From: Bacillota bacterium
GTDB taxonomy: Bacteria; Bacillota; Clostridia; Peptostreptococcales; Anaerovoracaceae
Assembly (NCBI GenBank): GCA_030525285.1
Contig: JAUNFA010000007.1
Coordinates: 1 to 64,000 of the forward strand
Reading direction: 5' to 3'
DNA: 64,000 nt
Shown here one piece after another: positions 51,435 to 60,800 of the stretch (the stretch's first letter is position 1; each line of letters starts with the position of its first letter). The notes beneath the pieces are model-generated. The model was given only the letters and a program-made list of their open reading frames with translations, made no database searches and was not told the origin of the DNA. Made by a program: the position numbers and the translations under genes.

Positions 51435-52160
51435 CTAATTGGACTGCATGTTACAGTCCGCCTGTGAAAGTTCAACACTCTGCTGATTCTTTTCCATTTT
51501 TGACCAGCTTATAAATCCGTACAGGTCGTTAATAAAGAATATGCTGAAGTTAATTACCATCGGAAGATATGATATTTCTTCTATAGTTGCCAATATCCAG
51601 AGTATTACCAGAATCATATCATTGGACATATAACCAATAGCATAATGTCGGCTTCTCAGGAACATAAGTCCTGCGGCAAGAAAACTTGTAGTTACAGATA
51701 CCGTACTGAAGAAGAGATTCGGCGTATTGAGTGCTTCCAGTATGAAATAAAATACAGCCGTCACTAATACAGTTATGGCGGTGAGAATAATCCACCCGCG
51801 TTTCTTTACTTCTGCTACAGCTACCTGGGTATCATTGTATTGATTTTTCATCCATGCAAGTGCTGTAATAAACGCACTGGGAGTGGCCATTCCCAGATAA
51901 GTTGCCACTTCACCATAATAGTGAAACTTGAATGAAACCACTGAATACATTACAGCAAATACAATCATTAGAAACTGTCCTATCACATTACCCTTGGCAA
52001 TAAAAATAAGTGATGTTACACCGATCAGAGATGATATTAACGTCAGCAAGTCATCTCCTCCAGATATGACAAAGGATGCTATAAGCGATATTATCGACAC
52101 CGACCATATTGTTATGTCTGTTTTGTTAAATGCCTTAAAAGATTTAATAAGATAATTCAT
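51435..52160 (-). CDS. pnuC: PnuC-family nicotinamide riboside transporter
   Basis: 241 residues, seven membrane helices. The family elements are visible: the TSLIFIAKGNVIGQFLMIVF helix, YSVVSFKFHYYGEVATYLG, and the substrate motif near the end (RHYAIGYMSNDMILVILWIL, NFSIFFINDLYGFISW). PnuC proteins take up nicotinamide riboside (or related NAD precursors or vitamins) by facilitated diffusion. Start ATG 52160 after GGTGGG. Sits between a secreted nuclease gene and sbcDC in a tight operon. Relatives move thiamine or riboflavin, so the nicotinamide call is likely, not certain. Confidence 0.85.
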   Translation of the reverse strand: MNYLIKSFKAFNKTDITIWSVSIISLIASFVISGGDDLLTLISSLIGVTSLIFIAKGNVIGQFLMIVFAVMYSVVSFKFHYYGEVATYLGMATPSAFITALAWMKNQYNDTQVAVAEVKKRGWIILTAITVLVTAVFYFILEALNTPNLFFSTVSVTTSFLAAGLMFLRSRHYAIGYMSNDMILVILWILATIEEISYLPMVINFSIFFINDLYGFISWSKMEKNQQSVELSQADCNMQSN

Positions 52161-52178
52161 ATTTCCCACCTTCAATTA

Positions 52179-53147
52179 TTATTTACACCTTGCACATGCA
52201 CGGGACTTGCCGCTCCTATCAACTGTGCCTTTAAGTATTTTAGACGAGTTTGCCAAAGCCGGACAATCCTTTTCCAAATGATATACCGAGCCGGATGGGG
52301 TCCAGTAAACCAGCTGCCGGCCATTGCTATTTTCGAGGGAATCCCTACTTCCGGAATTGTTATTTTCACGAGAATCACAATGCTTTGCAACTGCCAGTCC
52401 GATTTCTCTTATGAGACCATCGCATATTTCGTTTCTGCAATCATGACTGTATGTCTCTTCAAGAAGATTCATTCCCGAATCCGACGTATCACTTCCGGTA
52501 GCTTTGCCGGTCATATAATTTATTTCTCCGTCAGGATCCACATTAAAGACATACACATTGAAGCATACATCCTCCCCTTTGTCCTCAACTGACCAGCCTT
52601 CCATCAGAACGCCCCTCGCCACAAGCTCATCTCCTCTGAAAACAGGCGTTACACGATACAGCACATGGTTCCCCGGATTTTCTTTAACGTAGTCAGCTAC
52701 CATGTTTTCAAAGGGAAGCATTCCTGTAACATTGAAGTAATGTGTACCTGTTATCAGATTTCTCTCATTGGCATCTTCTCCTGTCAGTTGCCACCCCAGG
52801 AGATGACAACGCTCCCAGCCCATACCGCTTTGCCATCCTGTCGGATGTATAGCGCTTATATCTCCTCTCTCACCTTTAGGCATAATGTCTCTGCCTACGC
52901 TTGCCATAGCTGCTGTACACCGTCCCTTAGAATCCAGGTCGCCATACCTTTCGTAGGATGACTTTCCCTGATTCTTCTGTTTATCTGTAAAAAACGGCAC
53001 ATTATCGTTAACTGCCGTATATGCTTTGCCCTCGTATTCCAGCTTGGACCAGTCCTGTCCATAGCAGAAACTCGCCCCCATGCCGACTGTCACCATCAGC
53101 ATCAGGACGAGCAGTATTTTTCTTATACCCGATTTCAACTTAATCAT
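52179..53147 (-). CDS. Secreted DNA/RNA non-specific endonuclease
   Basis: 322 residues. Signal peptide in residues 1-30 (KILLVLMLMVTVGMGASFCY). The nuclease domain is of the EndA/NucA beta-beta-alpha-metal type: RCTAAMASVGRDIMP, active-site His in WERCHLLGWQL (normally D-R-G-H-L), metal Asn in NERNLITGTHYFN, GMLPFENMV and PVFRGDELVARGV. The C-terminal ~45 residues (VYWTPSGSVYHLEKDCPALA, then RACARCK) form a small Cys-His knob seen on other secreted clostridial proteins. Expected to degrade external nucleic acid for nutrition or competence. ATGA overlap with the small protein gene upstream. Confidence 0.92.
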   Translation of the reverse strand: MIKLKSGIRKILLVLMLMVTVGMGASFCYGQDWSKLEYEGKAYTAVNDNVPFFTDKQKNQGKSSYERYGDLDSKGRCTAAMASVGRDIMPKGERGDISAIHPTGWQSGMGWERCHLLGWQLTGEDANERNLITGTHYFNVTGMLPFENMVADYVKENPGNHVLYRVTPVFRGDELVARGVLMEGWSVEDKGEDVCFNVYVFNVDPDGEINYMTGKATGSDTSDSGMNLLEETYSHDCRNEICDGLIREIGLAVAKHCDSRENNNSGSRDSLENSNGRQLVYWTPSGSVYHLEKDCPALANSSKILKGTVDRSGKSRACARCK

Positions 53148-53548
53148 ATCCTCTCAAAAATCTGCCTGGTTATTTTGTCATGTGAGTTTCCCTTTAACTC
53201 CATTTCATCGTTTTTCTCGAATTGATTCATGTCAATAATATCACCGAGGAACACGTCGCTGGGATAACTTCTGTTCCAGCAGTACAGAATAACTTGTTCA
53301 ACCTTTTGCCCGGTCACGTCACCCTTTTCATAAAAACAGTATTCACCATCTTTCGCCTCCTGTAGGTAATCCTCACTAATTACCACCTGAGGGTACTCCT
53401 CAAAAAGTTTGGCAGAGTACGAACCTGCCAGCAACCTTGTCTCTCCCGCAAGTTCTGTCATGTCCTTATATACCACCTTATCCCTGGACTGCCTTCTGTT
53501 GTTGAACATTGTTCCCATCTCTTCGGAAACGCACAAAATCAGTTTCAT
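53144..53548 (-). CDS. Conserved small protein (sometimes mislabelled ribonuclease Z)
   Basis: 134 residues, soluble, no signal peptide. Begins MKLILCVSEEMGTMFNNRRQ, contains YSAKLFEEY, EYCFYEKGDV and VILYCWNRSYPSDVF, and ends KGNSHDKITRQIFERI. Such proteins in gut clostridia often carry the label ribonuclease Z, but no metallo-beta-lactamase HxHxDH motif exists here, so that name is not supported. Overlaps the secreted nuclease gene by 4 bases (ATGA), so they are translated together; it could regulate, inhibit or process the nuclease. Function unknown. Confidence 0.72.
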   Translation of the reverse strand: MKLILCVSEEMGTMFNNRRQSRDKVVYKDMTELAGETRLLAGSYSAKLFEEYPQVVISEDYLQEAKDGEYCFYEKGDVTGQKVEQVILYCWNRSYPSDVFLGDIIDMNQFEKNDEMELKGNSHDKITRQIFERI

Positions 53549-53580
53549 GTTAACTCTCCCGGTACCACACGGTGCCTTGC

Positions 53581-54135
53581 CTATCTGTGAAGAAATCCTG
53601 ATATTCTCTTATACAGCAAGAATGTGATTATGCTGTTAATTCCCATTTTTATCAGATTAAACAGCATGATGAATGGCATCAGCTGCATGATTACATCCTT
53701 GGATACTCCCATGAATGCTGAAGTTATGAAATAGTTTGCCGGCACCATTATTATCACAACGGCCAATTATGCTGCAACGAGAGCTACTATTGCATTCTTC
53801 TTGCTCTTGTTCTTATTGTAAATTGTTCCCGCAACAAGCACGTAGGTTCCTGTTGCAACAATATGCATTATTATTCCATATATTCCGCTTGATGCACTTA
53901 CCGTCACTCCCTGTACGATTCCCGCAACTCCTGTAAGCACAAGTCCTGCCAGAGGCCCGAAAGCAAATGTTCCAATCATAATAGGAACATCGGCAGGATC
54001 ATATTCCATAAATGGCAGTACCGGTATTATAGGGAAGTGTATCAGGTAAACAAGTACTACTGCTATTGCTACAAGCATTCCCATCTTAGCCAGTCTAACA
54101 GTCTTGGCTCTTCCCTTTTTCTGATTGATTTCCAT
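53581..54135 (-). pseudogene. ECF transporter S component (RibU-like) split by an in-frame TAA
   Basis: Read as one frame, codons 1-122 and 124-184 give a complete six-helix S component: RLAKMGMLVAIAVVLVYLIH, FMEYDPADVPIMIGTFAFGP, GIYGIIMHIVATG, then after the stop VVIIMVPANYFITSAFMGV and FNLIKMGINSIITFLLYKR. The only lesion is TAA at 53767-53769, in a place where relatives have an ordinary helix residue. There is no frame change. Either the gene is recently inactivated, translation reads through or restarts at TTG 53766, or the read has an error. Family members bind riboflavin or similar vitamins; no ECF ATPase is nearby, as usual for shared modules. A TGATATACT extended -10 lies at 54174-54182 on the minus strand. 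Confidence 0.82.
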
Positions 54136-54209
54136 TATAAAATTCCTCTCTTATTCATTTTGTCAACGGTGTGAGTATATCACAAAGAGGAATGCGATAA
54201 TACCCTTTC

Positions 54210-55370
54210 TTAATCACATGTTTGCCCGCCACCGTTTTTTTCAATCTTCTTCACGCGTCTGTTCACATTTTCTCTCAAAAGTGTGTAGGCTGTTGTTACC
54301 AGAGGAATGAATACAAGCATGCCCACTACACCAAACAGACTGCCGCCAACCGCTATTGCCACCAGCACCCATATTGCCGGAAGTCCTACAGAACCTCCCA
54401 CAACTTTTGGATAAATCAGGTGACCTTCTATCTGCTGCAAAACTACAAATACAATAAGGAAGTATATTACTTTCACTGGGTCCACCATAAGTATGAGTAT
54501 TACTCCCACCGCACATCCAAGGAAAGCACCCACAATAGGAATCAGTGCTGTAAATGCAATAACTACACCTATCATGAGAGCATACGGCAGGCGAAGTACC
54601 GACATTGTGATTACAAAAAGTGTCCCCAGAATCAAGGCATCAATGCACTGGCCCGTAATGAAGTTTGTGAAATTTATTTTGAGAAGCGAACACACTTTAA
54701 GTACTCTTTTTCCATGCTTCTCAGGCACATATGCCTTGAGCAGTTTTTTTGCCTGACGCTGCAGTTTTTCTTTCTGAGCAAGTGCATAAATGGCAAAAAC
54801 AAATGCAATTATACTGCTTACAACTGTACTTACAACGCTACTTACAATATGGAATGTTGAGCCCAGAACGGTACCTGCTCCCTTCTGAATAAATTCTGCC
54901 AGCTTATTATAAAAATCTTCCGCGTTTATGCTCATGGCTTCAAATATATTACCCTTGTGCTGCATTCCCGGTATATTAGCATTGCTTATCCACTTCCCTG
55001 CCTCGTCCAGGAATACAGGGAATCTTTTCGCTATTTCCACAAAGGTTTCCGACAGATTTGGTACCAGAATGCTCATTACAATTGCAATTACACCAGCTAC
55101 TGCAATTAGTGTAATAAGTATGCTCGCCGTTCTCTTGAATTTTGCCACTGGTGTCCCATCCATTTTATAAAGCATTCTCGTCTCAATAGCATTCATTGGA
55201 ATATTGAGAATAAATGCTACTGCGCCTCCTGCCAGGAAAGGTGTTATTATGCTTAGGCATATCAGAATTTTCTTAAGGACAACACTGCCGTTTGCTATTA
55301 TGAGGATCATGGCCGCCGCTGCTGCCATAAGAAGCACTATCTGCTTCATCAGTTCTTTGCTAAACTTCAT
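54210..55370 (-). CDS. AI-2E family transporter (PerM/YtvI type)
   Basis: 386 residues, about eight helices. Helical pairs at residues ~10-50 and 65-95 (TPFLAGGAVAFILNIPMNAI), an amphipathic middle section, then the conserved membrane block FTNFITGQCIDALILGTLFV, PYALMIGVVIAFTALIPIVG, VIYFLIVFVVLQQIEGHLIY and PKVVGGSVGLPAIWVL. Members have been linked to autoinducer-2 export or sodium/proton exchange; the role of this one is unknown. The ATG follows GGAAC-type weak ribosome sequence. Lies alone and convergent to nothing; the bile salt hydrolase gene diverges from it. Confidence 0.9.
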   Translation of the reverse strand: MKFSKELMKQIVLLMAAAAAMILIIANGSVVLKKILICLSIITPFLAGGAVAFILNIPMNAIETRMLYKMDGTPVAKFKRTASILITLIAVAGVIAIVMSILVPNLSETFVEIAKRFPVFLDEAGKWISNANIPGMQHKGNIFEAMSINAEDFYNKLAEFIQKGAGTVLGSTFHIVSSVVSTVVSSIIAFVFAIYALAQKEKLQRQAKKLLKAYVPEKHGKRVLKVCSLLKINFTNFITGQCIDALILGTLFVITMSVLRLPYALMIGVVIAFTALIPIVGAFLGCAVGVILILMVDPVKVIYFLIVFVVLQQIEGHLIYPKVVGGSVGLPAIWVLVAIAVGGSLFGVVGMLVFIPLVTTAYTLLRENVNRRVKKIEKNGGGQTCD

Positions 55371-55470
55371 TTTCAGTTCCTTTCATACTGCCATAGTGGT
55401 ATTATATCATATGAAACAACTCTGTTTATTAATATATCTAACAGATAAAACTATCAGAAAGGAGATTATT

Positions 55471-56439
55471 ATGTGTACTGCAGTAACCTATAAGACAAAA
55501 TGTTTTTATTTCGGCAGAACATTAGACTACGAATTCTCGTACGGAGATGAGGTTGTCGTTCTTCCCCGTAACTATCCGTTAAAATTCCGCCATGCTGGAG
55601 AGCTTAAATCACACCATGCCATAATTGGTATGGCATATGTAACAGAAGAAATGCCGCTGTTTTATGATGCTGTCAACGAAAAGGGACTAGCTATTGCAGG
55701 TCTCAATTTCGTAGGCAATGCCTGCTATAACCACGACCTGAATGACAGAGACAACATTACTCAATTCGAACTGGTCCCATGGATTTTGGGACAATGCGCC
55801 TCTGTGAATGAAGCTGAGAAACTGCTCAATCATCTTAATTTAACAGATGAATCCTTTAGTGATGACATCCCTGTAGCCCAGCTTCACTGGCTCATTGCAG
55901 ATAAGAATCGTGCCATTACAGTTGAATTCACCAAAGACGGAATGTCTGTATATGACAATCCTGTAGGTGCACTGACCAATAATCCGCCTTTTAATTATCA
56001 AATGTTCGCGCTTAACAACTATATGGGATTATCACCTGAGCAGCCCGACAACAACTTCGGCATAAAGCTCGATGCATACAGCCGCGGCATGGGTGGAATC
56101 GGACTTCCCGGAGATCTCTCTTCCCAGTCACGTTTCATCAAGGTTGCATACACCAAGATGCATTCTCAGTCAGGAAGTTCAGAAACGGAAAGCGTAAGTC
56201 AGTTCTTCCATATTCTCGGTTCTGTGGACCAGCAGAACGGTTGCTGTAATGTGGGTAACGAAAAATATGAAATCACTCTATACACATCCTGCTGCAATAC
56301 TGACAAGGGCATCTACTATTACACTACGTATAACAACCATCAGATTTCTGCCGTTGACATGCACCGTGAAAACCTTGATGGAAAAGACCTTGCCAGATAT
56401 CCGGTTGTCGACAAAGAAGTCATTAACTATATAAACTAA
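55471..56439 (+). CDS. Choloylglycine hydrolase family enzyme, probable bile salt hydrolase
   Basis: 322 residues. Ntn hydrolase: the initiator Met is removed to expose Cys2 (MCTAVT), with Arg16 and Asp19 (FGRTLDYEF), Asn79 (AGLNFVGN), Asn170/171 (ALTNNPPFNYQ) and Arg221 (SSQSRFIK) matching the catalytic set of conjugated bile salt hydrolases. Cleaves glycine or taurine from bile salts; penicillin V acylases share the fold, but VVVLPRNYP and LTNNPPFNYQMF with NNYMGLSP are bile salt hydrolase-like. AGGAG 8 bases before the ATG decides the start; an in-frame upstream extension to 55204 overlaps the exporter gene and would hide the Cys. No signal peptide. Strong hint of a gut habitat. Confidence 0.92.
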   Translation: MCTAVTYKTKCFYFGRTLDYEFSYGDEVVVLPRNYPLKFRHAGELKSHHAIIGMAYVTEEMPLFYDAVNEKGLAIAGLNFVGNACYNHDLNDRDNITQFELVPWILGQCASVNEAEKLLNHLNLTDESFSDDIPVAQLHWLIADKNRAITVEFTKDGMSVYDNPVGALTNNPPFNYQMFALNNYMGLSPEQPDNNFGIKLDAYSRGMGGIGLPGDLSSQSRFIKVAYTKMHSQSGSSETESVSQFFHILGSVDQQNGCCNVGNEKYEITLYTSCCNTDKGIYYYTTYNNHQISAVDMHRENLDGKDLARYPVVDKEVINYIN

Positions 56440-57653
56440 ATCACAGCCTTTATGAATTTAACAAGGCTTCGGTAGTCGAACATTGCTGCACATTCACAAG
56501 CTGAATGCATGGCCAGCATTGGAATTCCCACGTCTGCCGCTGCAATGGGTATATGTGACGAAACGATTGGACCCAGTGTTGACCCACCCGGAGCACCGGA
56601 CCTGTTGGCCTGAATCTGATAAGAAATATTTCTTTCTTCACATATGCCCTTTATTATAGCGAGCGTTTTGCCCTCGGTAGCGTAACGCATGGATGCACTT
56701 GTCTTAATAACAAGTCCCTTACCCATTTCGGCCGTCGCTACCGGATCCGACTTTTCGGGATAGTTTGGATGAACGCCATGCGCTCCATCGGCTGAGATTA
56801 TGATTCCCTCTTCTATACTGACATTCAGCATGTCTATTACTCTTGCCAGTACAGTTGAGTCCGCACCCTGTCTCGTTCTGCTGCCGATTTCTTCGTTATC
56901 AAAGAGACACATTATCGAAACACACCCATCATCTGCCAAATTGCTGTTCTCTGTGAAAGCCTGAGTAGCTGCTGCAACAGATGCAATATTGTCAATTCCC
57001 TGACCCATAATCAGTTCCCCGTCGTTTCCAACAACTACAGCCTTTTCCCAGTTGAAAAGATTAAGATCGTATGACAGAATATCCCCTTCATCACATCCGG
57101 CTTCTTCACTAATTAGTTTCATAATACTCCTGCCATCTGCAAGGCCTGTTACCGGAATCAGTTCCTTCTGCTCATTGATTTTCCTGTTTTCAATTTCTCT
57201 GTCCATATGAGGAGCAAGTGACGGTATGAGACATACAGGTCTGTCAATATCCACAAGCTTCATTACCGGATTGAATTCGTCAACTCCCCGCGTCCATATA
57301 GCCCCACTTATGCCCAGCGGTCTGTCAAACCATGTTCTTGCAAGCATTCCTCCATACTTCTCAACATTGATTTTGTTACAGTTCCCACACTGAGCCATAT
57401 CAGCAACCGGCTTAATCTTAAAACACGGATAATCCGTATGGGCAGTGATTATTCTTAATGTCTTCCTTTTCCCTTCAGGTATTCTCAATGCAAAAAGTGT
57501 CGTATCATTGACAGTCAGATAGTAGTTCCCTCCCCGAAGTTCTTTTATGTCACCGAGTGAGACACCCTTGAATCCTGCGTTCTGTAAACTTTGAGTCACC
57601 TTAGAAACCACATGATAAGGACTGTGTCCACAATCCAAATATTCTTTAAGCAT
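56436..57653 (-). CDS. M18 family metallo-aminopeptidase
   Basis: 405 residues from ATG 57653. Two-zinc aminopeptidase: His in TAHTDYPCFKIKP, Glu pair in LFDNEEIGSRTRQGA, GQGIDNIASV with the bridging Asp, and the last ligand His in MLAMHSACECAAMF; the family's QANRSGAPGGSTLGP loop is present. Removes acidic or neutral N-terminal residues in the cytosol. Start uncertain: the open frame runs up to a TTG at 57797, but that part overlaps a terminator hairpin and lacks a ribosome site, while MLKEYLDCGHSPYHVV corresponds to the usual family beginning. A few upstream residues may be missing. Convergent with the bile salt hydrolase gene (4-base overlap of ends). Confidence 0.88.
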   Translation of the reverse strand: MLKEYLDCGHSPYHVVSKVTQSLQNAGFKGVSLGDIKELRGGNYYLTVNDTTLFALRIPEGKRKTLRIITAHTDYPCFKIKPVADMAQCGNCNKINVEKYGGMLARTWFDRPLGISGAIWTRGVDEFNPVMKLVDIDRPVCLIPSLAPHMDREIENRKINEQKELIPVTGLADGRSIMKLISEEAGCDEGDILSYDLNLFNWEKAVVVGNDGELIMGQGIDNIASVAAATQAFTENSNLADDGCVSIMCLFDNEEIGSRTRQGADSTVLARVIDMLNVSIEEGIIISADGAHGVHPNYPEKSDPVATAEMGKGLVIKTSASMRYATEGKTLAIIKGICEERNISYQIQANRSGAPGGSTLGPIVSSHIPIAAADVGIPMLAMHSACECAAMFDYRSLVKFIKAVI

Positions 57654-57760
57654 AGTCTTAAACCTTTCCGGCGAATACGTTCTGCTGTATCCGCTTAACT
57701 CTCCAACATATTTAACTCTGTTAATTGTAGAGCAGCTGTCTCTCTTTGTCCATACAAAAT

Positions 57761-57795
57761 GAATCCCCGACAGACTTGATGTCTGCCGGGGATTC
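57761..57795. terminator. Terminator after the PHP-domain protein gene
   Basis: GAATCCCC with GGGGATTC and inner CAGAC-TTGAT-GTCTG (a 2x2 internal mismatch), 36 bases past the stop of the secreted protein gene. ATTTTGT follows on the minus strand. It overlaps the supposed 5' extension of the M18 gene. Confidence 0.7.
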
Positions 57796-57830
57796 AAATA
57801 AGTATGAAAACTTGGTTACATTATACTAAA

Positions 57831-60800
57831 TTATTTAACCTTAACCTTTACAGTTACAGTCTTGGACGCGCTCTTCACATTTGCTGAGCCGGCATCTGTT
57901 ACCTTAACTGAAATCTTGTAAGTACCCTTCTTGGTCTTCTTAGCAACTGTAATCTTACCTGCTGAAGTTACTTTAAGCTTCTTGCTGCCGCTTACCTTCT
58001 TATAAGTAACCTTGCCTGTTGCCTTTGAAACTGAAAGTGCTGATACTGTAACCTTCTTTTTCTTAACTGTCTTCTTCTTGACTGTCTTGTTTTTTGCCTT
58101 AACAGTCAATGTGCTTGGCTTCTTCAGGATTGTGAAGGTCTGCTCAATGCTTCCCTTATACTTGTCTGAAGCTGCTGTAATGATAACTGTTGCAGTTCCT
58201 GCATTCAAGTTATCCTTAAATTCAACTGTGAAGTCGCCTTCAGTAAGTCCCTTAACACTTACAACTGGTTTAATTTCGCTGCCAGTATAAACATATTCGC
58301 CATTTGCCTTGTCGAAGCTTACTGCATAGTTTGAAATATTAACCTTTTCCAGCTCTGAAATCTTATCCTGAGCGTCCTTCAGCTGGTCTTCAGTCTTGTT
58401 CAGCTGATCCTTAGCGTCATTCAGCTGATCTGTAAGCTTCTTAATGAGTTTCGCATCATCCAGAGCCTTCTGACATATCTCAACCTTTTCCTGTGCTGCT
58501 GTTAACGCATCATTTGCTGCTGCCAGCTGGTTCTGTGCCTTTGCCAGTTCTGCATTTGCATTGTCCAGAGCTTCCTGTGCTGCTGCCTTCTCTTCTTCAG
58601 TAGCACCTGCGTTACTCATAACTGTATCGTAGTCTGCTTTTGCCTGGTCAGCTGTAGCCTGAGCCTGATCAACTGCTGCCTGAGCCTTTGTAATTTCATC
58701 TGTTGCAGTCTTTACTGCTTCTTCTGCAGCAGCAACTGCTTCCTCTGCATTAGCAACGCTATAGTCACTTGTGTCTACCCATACCGGGTTTGATACTGCA
58801 TAGTTGCCATTCTTATCCATAGCAACGAAACTGTACCATGTAGTGCCGAGTTCAGCCTTCAGTTTGAAGTCTACCTTCTGACGACCTGTTGCTCCGCCAA
58901 GATCCTTGCTATCTGTAGCTACACCGTTTTCATAAAGAACTACGTTCTTAAGACCGTTTACAGCCTGAAGATCGATTGAAATATTAGTATCTTCTACTGT
59001 ATTGATATCAACCTTTGAACCGAACATGTGCTCATCGTCTGGGAACATGAGCGGTCCCATTGTTACGTATGCTTTACCTGATGTTAATGCCTTGAGATAC
59101 TCTTCAGTTGAAGCATTGTCGCCAACCTTAGCATATTCTCTGATGATTCCCGGATAGAGAGTTGTGCTTGTAGCCTGATGCTGGTCTGAACCTGCACTCA
59201 GATACTTATCCTTGCCTTCATTCCAGAATTTGAATGCTGACACGAGTGCCATTGCATCCATCTGCTTAACCTCACCGTCTGCAACCTCTAAGATTGTCTT
59301 GTTGAGGTTATCGAGACTGATATGTTCATAATCTTCCTTAGTCAGCTTCTGAAGTACATCAAGAGTAGCTCCTGCTGATGATACAGTTGACTGAAGTTCG
59401 AGCAGGTCGAAGTTGTCCCAACCATCAGCATGTCCGCCCTTAACGCCTGCCTGGTTGTTAAAGAATCCATAATCGGAGTATGGATGGTTAACTACTACTA
59501 CTGCACCCTTCTTATGTCCTTCATTGATTATTTCTGTAGGTGTAGCAGTTGATGGGTCTACAATGTTATCTGGATCACTGTAGTCAACGTTAAGCATTCC
59601 CCAGTGTCCCCAGCCAGGTGATACTTCCAGACTTGGAATGAAGTTTCTTCCAATGTCCTTAGCATATCCAGCCATCTCTTTGTTATTGATTCTTGAGTCA
59701 TGGTCTGAAACCAGGTTGTAGTCCAGTTTAGCTGCAATCTGTGCATTTGTCAGTTCAGCCGGACTTGTTGCACCATCACCGTAGTTAGAGTGCTGATGGT
59801 TGTCCATTGTGTACCAGCCTGACTCTTCAGGATTAACTATTTCATCAATTACGAATTCGTGGTTTACTCCTTCTGCTGTTACATCTGTTTTGAAGTCTAC
59901 AGTCTTGGATTCAAAATCCTTACCGTATGAAGCTGTGAATGTTACATCCTTAGCCTGTGTCAGGTTAAACTGAACGGACTTGTCCTTCTTGATTGAATCT
60001 GAGAAAAATGTGCTTACTCCTGCACACTTGTTTTCGTATGTAACTCCGGAAACTTCAACTCTGATAGGAATTGCATTTCCCTTATTATCCACTGCAGTCA
60101 GCTTAACCTGTGCACCTGAATCAATTGTGAAATCCTTTGTTTCATCCTTAGTCAGCTGGAACAGATCAGTTGTCTGTGATGTGTATCCTGCACCTTCAAG
60201 CTTCAGCTTGTATTCGTACTTGCCGTTAGGATCGAATGAGTTACCTGTATTAGGCAGTGTAACTGAATATTTACCATCGGCATCTGTAGTATCCCATACA
60301 AACGGCTGTTCGATAGTCTTCACTTCGTCAACAGCAACACCATTGACTGGGCCTGATTTTTTTGTAGGCTTGTACTTACCGTCCTTCTTAACGATAACCT
60401 TAACGCCTTCTACAGCCTTACCGTTTTTGTCTGTAACTTTACCGCTTACTGTTGAGTAATCAGATGAGGCAATGTTTTCTCTTTCAATCCATCTGTCGAT
60501 TACACTTGCAGTTGAGTCTTCTCCTTCAACGAGAATTTCACCGTCGAATGTGTAAGTCTCACCAGCCTTCAAATCCTGGTTCTTATAAACATCCTTGTAT
60601 CCGGATGAACCCTTGTAAGCATTAGTTCCGTCCATATGAAGTGATACCGCATAGTCGCTGTCATATGTAGCAACGTACTTACCGAAGTATTCATCAACAG
60701 AATCACCTACAGCTATACCTGTAGCCTTAATATCCGGATAATATCCGTACGGGCCGAACATGTTAGCTGCCTTAGTACTGATTGAATATCCTGAATACAT

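Noticed and set aside
53144..53548. Ribonuclease Z
   Set aside because: No HxHxDH motif or metallo-beta-lactamase fold elements in 134 residues.
55204..55470. Longer N-terminus for the bile salt hydrolase frame
   Set aside because: It overlaps the exporter gene on the other strand, has no ribosome site and would bury the catalytic Cys2; AGGAG before 55471 settles the start.
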